This document shows, one piece after another, positions 62,402 through 64,000 of a DNA stretch of 64,000 nucleotides. The stretch is from Anaerolineae bacterium (GTDB lineage: Bacteria; Chloroflexota; Anaerolineae; Aggregatilineales; Phototrophicaceae): contig JALHNT010000024.1 in the NCBI GenBank assembly GCA_022843385.1, positions 1-64,000 on the forward strand, given 5' to 3'. Under the pieces are notes generated by a model. That model made no database searches. It had not been told where the DNA came from and worked only from the letters and a program-made list of their open reading frames with translations. Made by a program: the position numbers and the translations under genes. Positions within the stretch are counted from its first letter, which is position 1, and the number at the start of each line of letters is the position of its first letter.

Positions 62402-63223
62402 ATGAAAATCCTGGTAACGGGCGCAACTGGCACCGTCGGACGTCACCTTGTCGCCCAACTGATTGAGATGGGGCATTCGGTTCGCGCCCTGACTCGTAAC
62501 CCAACTAAAGCGACATTTCCCGACGGGGTGGAAGTCGTAAAGGGCGATCTGATGAAACCTGAAACGCTTGATCCCGCTTTCGAGGGCGTGACTGGCGTCC
62601 ATCTGATTAACTTTGGCGGCGATGATTATGCCCCATTACAAACGGGCAGTGAAATCGTGGCAAAAGCACTGAAATCCGGAGTCAAGCGCGTAACGATTTT
62701 GCGAGGCGGCGACGACAAGGGCAGCCTTGAAACCGCAGTGGAATCAAGTTCCCTGGCCTGGACATATCTGCATCCAGTGGAGTTCATGTCCGGCATACTG
62801 GATTGGGCTGATGCCATTCGTGACACTGGCATGATTCGGCTGGGCTTTGTCAATCGCAAGACTGCGATTGTTCATGAAGCGGATATTGCCGCAGTTGCGG
62901 CGGTTGCCTTGACTGAAGATGGTCACAGTGGCAAGACGTATTGGATCACAGGCGGCGACGTCTTAACACCTGTTCACATGACGCATACACTTGGCGAGGC
63001 GCTTGGGCGCGATATTCAGCTCATTGAATTGACTGAGTCCCAGGCGCGTGAACAATGGCGGGATCAGGGCTTTCCCGACGATGTGATTGATTTCTTTGTC
63101 TGGGCGCATGGCAATACGCCACCAGAAGGTTACACCGTTACCCCAACTGTCAAGCAAGTCATCGGTCGCCCGCCGCGCACCTTCAGTCAGTGGGTCACTG
63201 AACACATCGACGCTTTTCGATAG
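62402..63223 (+). CDS. NmrA-like NAD(P)-binding protein
   Basis: This 273-residue protein has the Rossmann fingerprint MKILVTGATGTVGRHLVAQL, then VRALTRNP and the body of the NmrA/HSCARG type (SDR atypical), with RVTILRGGDDKG and YWITGGDVLTPV. The family senses NADP redox state or reduces quinones. AAGGAG precedes ATG 62402. Single gene divergent from the WYL regulator. Confidence 0.92.
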   Translation: MKILVTGATGTVGRHLVAQLIEMGHSVRALTRNPTKATFPDGVEVVKGDLMKPETLDPAFEGVTGVHLINFGGDDYAPLQTGSEIVAKALKSGVKRVTILRGGDDKGSLETAVESSSLAWTYLHPVEFMSGILDWADAIRDTGMIRLGFVNRKTAIVHEADIAAVAAVALTEDGHSGKTYWITGGDVLTPVHMTHTLGEALGRDIQLIELTESQAREQWRDQGFPDDVIDFFVWAHGNTPPEGYTVTPTVKQVIGRPPRTFSQWVTEHIDAFR

Positions 63224-63431
63224 TAAGGAGGTGGATCGCCGTTTAATCAGGTGCTTGACGTTCTCCTATCGTGGGAGTCCGTTTGGGTGGGTGCGTCAAC
63301 ATAAACATCGGGTGAGTAATGCTCATGTGAGAGAGACTAATTCACGGCTCTCTCAGTGACAATTCATCTGCAATACATTGACGAAAGCTAGACACCAACC
63401 TAACATTTAGTAGGTCACATGAGGAGCAACC
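63224..63431. other. Intergenic region before the ABC ATPase
   Basis: About 200 bases with no gene; contains the GAGGAG ribosome site of the ATPase at its end. Confidence 0.5.
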
Positions 63432-64000
63432 ATGAACAATCGTGAAATCGTTGTCGAGAACATTATCAAGCGCTACGGCGAATTCGCTGCCGTCGATGGC
63501 GTATCCTTCAAAGTTGATTCGGGCGAGATCTACGGCTTCCTGGGGCCGAATGGCGCGGGCAAAAGCACCATCGTCAAGGTCGTCACTACCCTGATCCTGC
63601 CCACCAGCGGGCGGGCGACGGTGGGCGGGTATGATGTGGTCAGTCAGGCTGGAGAGGTTCGCGCGGTTTCGGGCGTGGCCTTGCAGGAGATTGGCATCGA
63701 CCCGCTGATGAAATCGATGGAACTGTTGACCATCCAATGTCGTACCTTCGGCATGTCCGGCAGCCAGGCCAAGAAGCGGGCGCAAGAGCTGCTGGAAATC
63801 GTCAAGCTGACCGAATTCACCGCTCGGCCGGTCGGCAAGTACAGCGGTGGGATGCGCCGCCGGCTCGATCTGGCGCTGGCGCTGGCGCATGAGCCGGAAG
63901 TGCTGTTCCTGGATGAGCCGACCACCGGCCTCGACCCGGCCAGCCGTCGCGACATCTGGAATGAAGTCGAGCGCCTGAACCGGACGCTGGGCATGACCAT
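63432..64000 (+). CDS. ABC transporter ATP-binding protein (DrrA-like), 3' end cut
   Basis: The visible 189 codons from ATG 63432 (GAGGAG upstream) show an ABC ATPase: Walker A GPNGAGKST, Q-loop region VALQEIGIDP, signature YSGGMRRRLDLALAL, Walker B LFLDEPTTGLDPASR. The two Arg after the signature and the IDPLMKS loop fit the DrrA/daunorubicin-resistance subgroup. The permease gene would follow outside the window. Confidence 0.93.
   Translation, partial: MNNREIVVENIIKRYGEFAAVDGVSFKVDSGEIYGFLGPNGAGKSTIVKVVTTLILPTSGRATVGGYDVVSQAGEVRAVSGVALQEIGIDPLMKSMELLTIQCRTFGMSGSQAKKRAQELLEIVKLTEFTARPVGKYSGGMRRRLDLALALAHEPEVLFLDEPTTGLDPASRRDIWNEVERLNRTLGMT

Overview
The window looks like chromosomal DNA from a G+C-rich, environmental, multidomain-signalling bacterium. 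A member of the Chloroflexota (Anaerolineae-like) is the best guess. This rests on gene content: Ser/Thr kinase and FHA proteins, secreted proteins with Pro/Thr linkers, an ECF41 sigma factor, SPFH and DinB proteins, and TIR/NACHT/formylglycine-enzyme-like conflict genes. It is an inference, because no rRNA or universal marker phylogeny can be run here. Most genes are housekeeping or poorly characterised. They are short operons or single genes separated by small intergenic gaps that carry palindromic repeats.

Layout. 1-6.3 kb: Ser/Thr kinase (cut by the window edge), a stand-alone receiver, a phosphotransferase, a GNAT enzyme, and a leftward unit selW-like, solute-binding protein, tmk, followed by a zinc-ribbon/FHA protein. 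6.3-11.5 kb: a lipoprotein, an ECF41 sigma operon with its own recognisable promoter (oxidoreductase, sigma factor, deoxyribosyltransferase) and an AAA+ ATPase. 11.7-20 kb: a decayed VapBC pair, hisS with a histidine leader peptide and terminator, secreted proteins and a flotillin-like protein. 20-21.5 kb: an IS66-like miniature element and a DUF3467-ORF-PIN operon. 21.6-32.6 kb: M23 peptidase, SET protein, TrmH-type methyltransferase, DinB protein, several membrane proteins, a degenerate PP2C-like protein and a repeat-rich stretch. 31.5-39.1 kb: an MtnA-like isomerase, an SGNH hydrolase, a TIR-Macro fusion, an MTA/SAH-deaminase-like amidohydrolase and a large TIR-NACHT-FGE protein. 39.2-48.2 kb: proline dehydrogenase, trmD, PaiB-like, glycosyltransferase, Lrp, methyltransferase, thermonuclease, manA, nucleoside-phosphorylase-like and others. 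48.3-64 kb: a giant secreted protein with TSP3 repeats, an OLD-like ATPase, a RelE-type toxin-antitoxin pair, a Ca/Na antiporter, FHA and AttH/CrtC-like proteins, a TetR/Rieske pair with operators, a WYL regulator, an NmrA-like protein and a truncated ABC ATPase.

The most interesting signals are these. (1) A SelW-like gene is read through an in-frame TGA, giving a CxxU motif, with a perfect hairpin of bacterial-SECIS type just downstream. Ordinary gene callers would start this gene after the TGA. (2) A complete transcription attenuator lies upstream of hisS: a consensus promoter, a leaderless 14-residue peptide with a HisHisHis run, an anti-terminator and a terminator. (3) A TIR-Macro fusion lies near a TIR-NACHT-FGE protein. 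The first keeps the glutamate expected of a TIR NADase and the second has Gln there. This suggests a nucleotide-signalling conflict locus that also contains MTA/nucleoside metabolism genes. (4) A textbook ECF41 promoter. (5) A 240-bp element with 14-bp terminal inverted repeats and an exact 8-bp target duplication.
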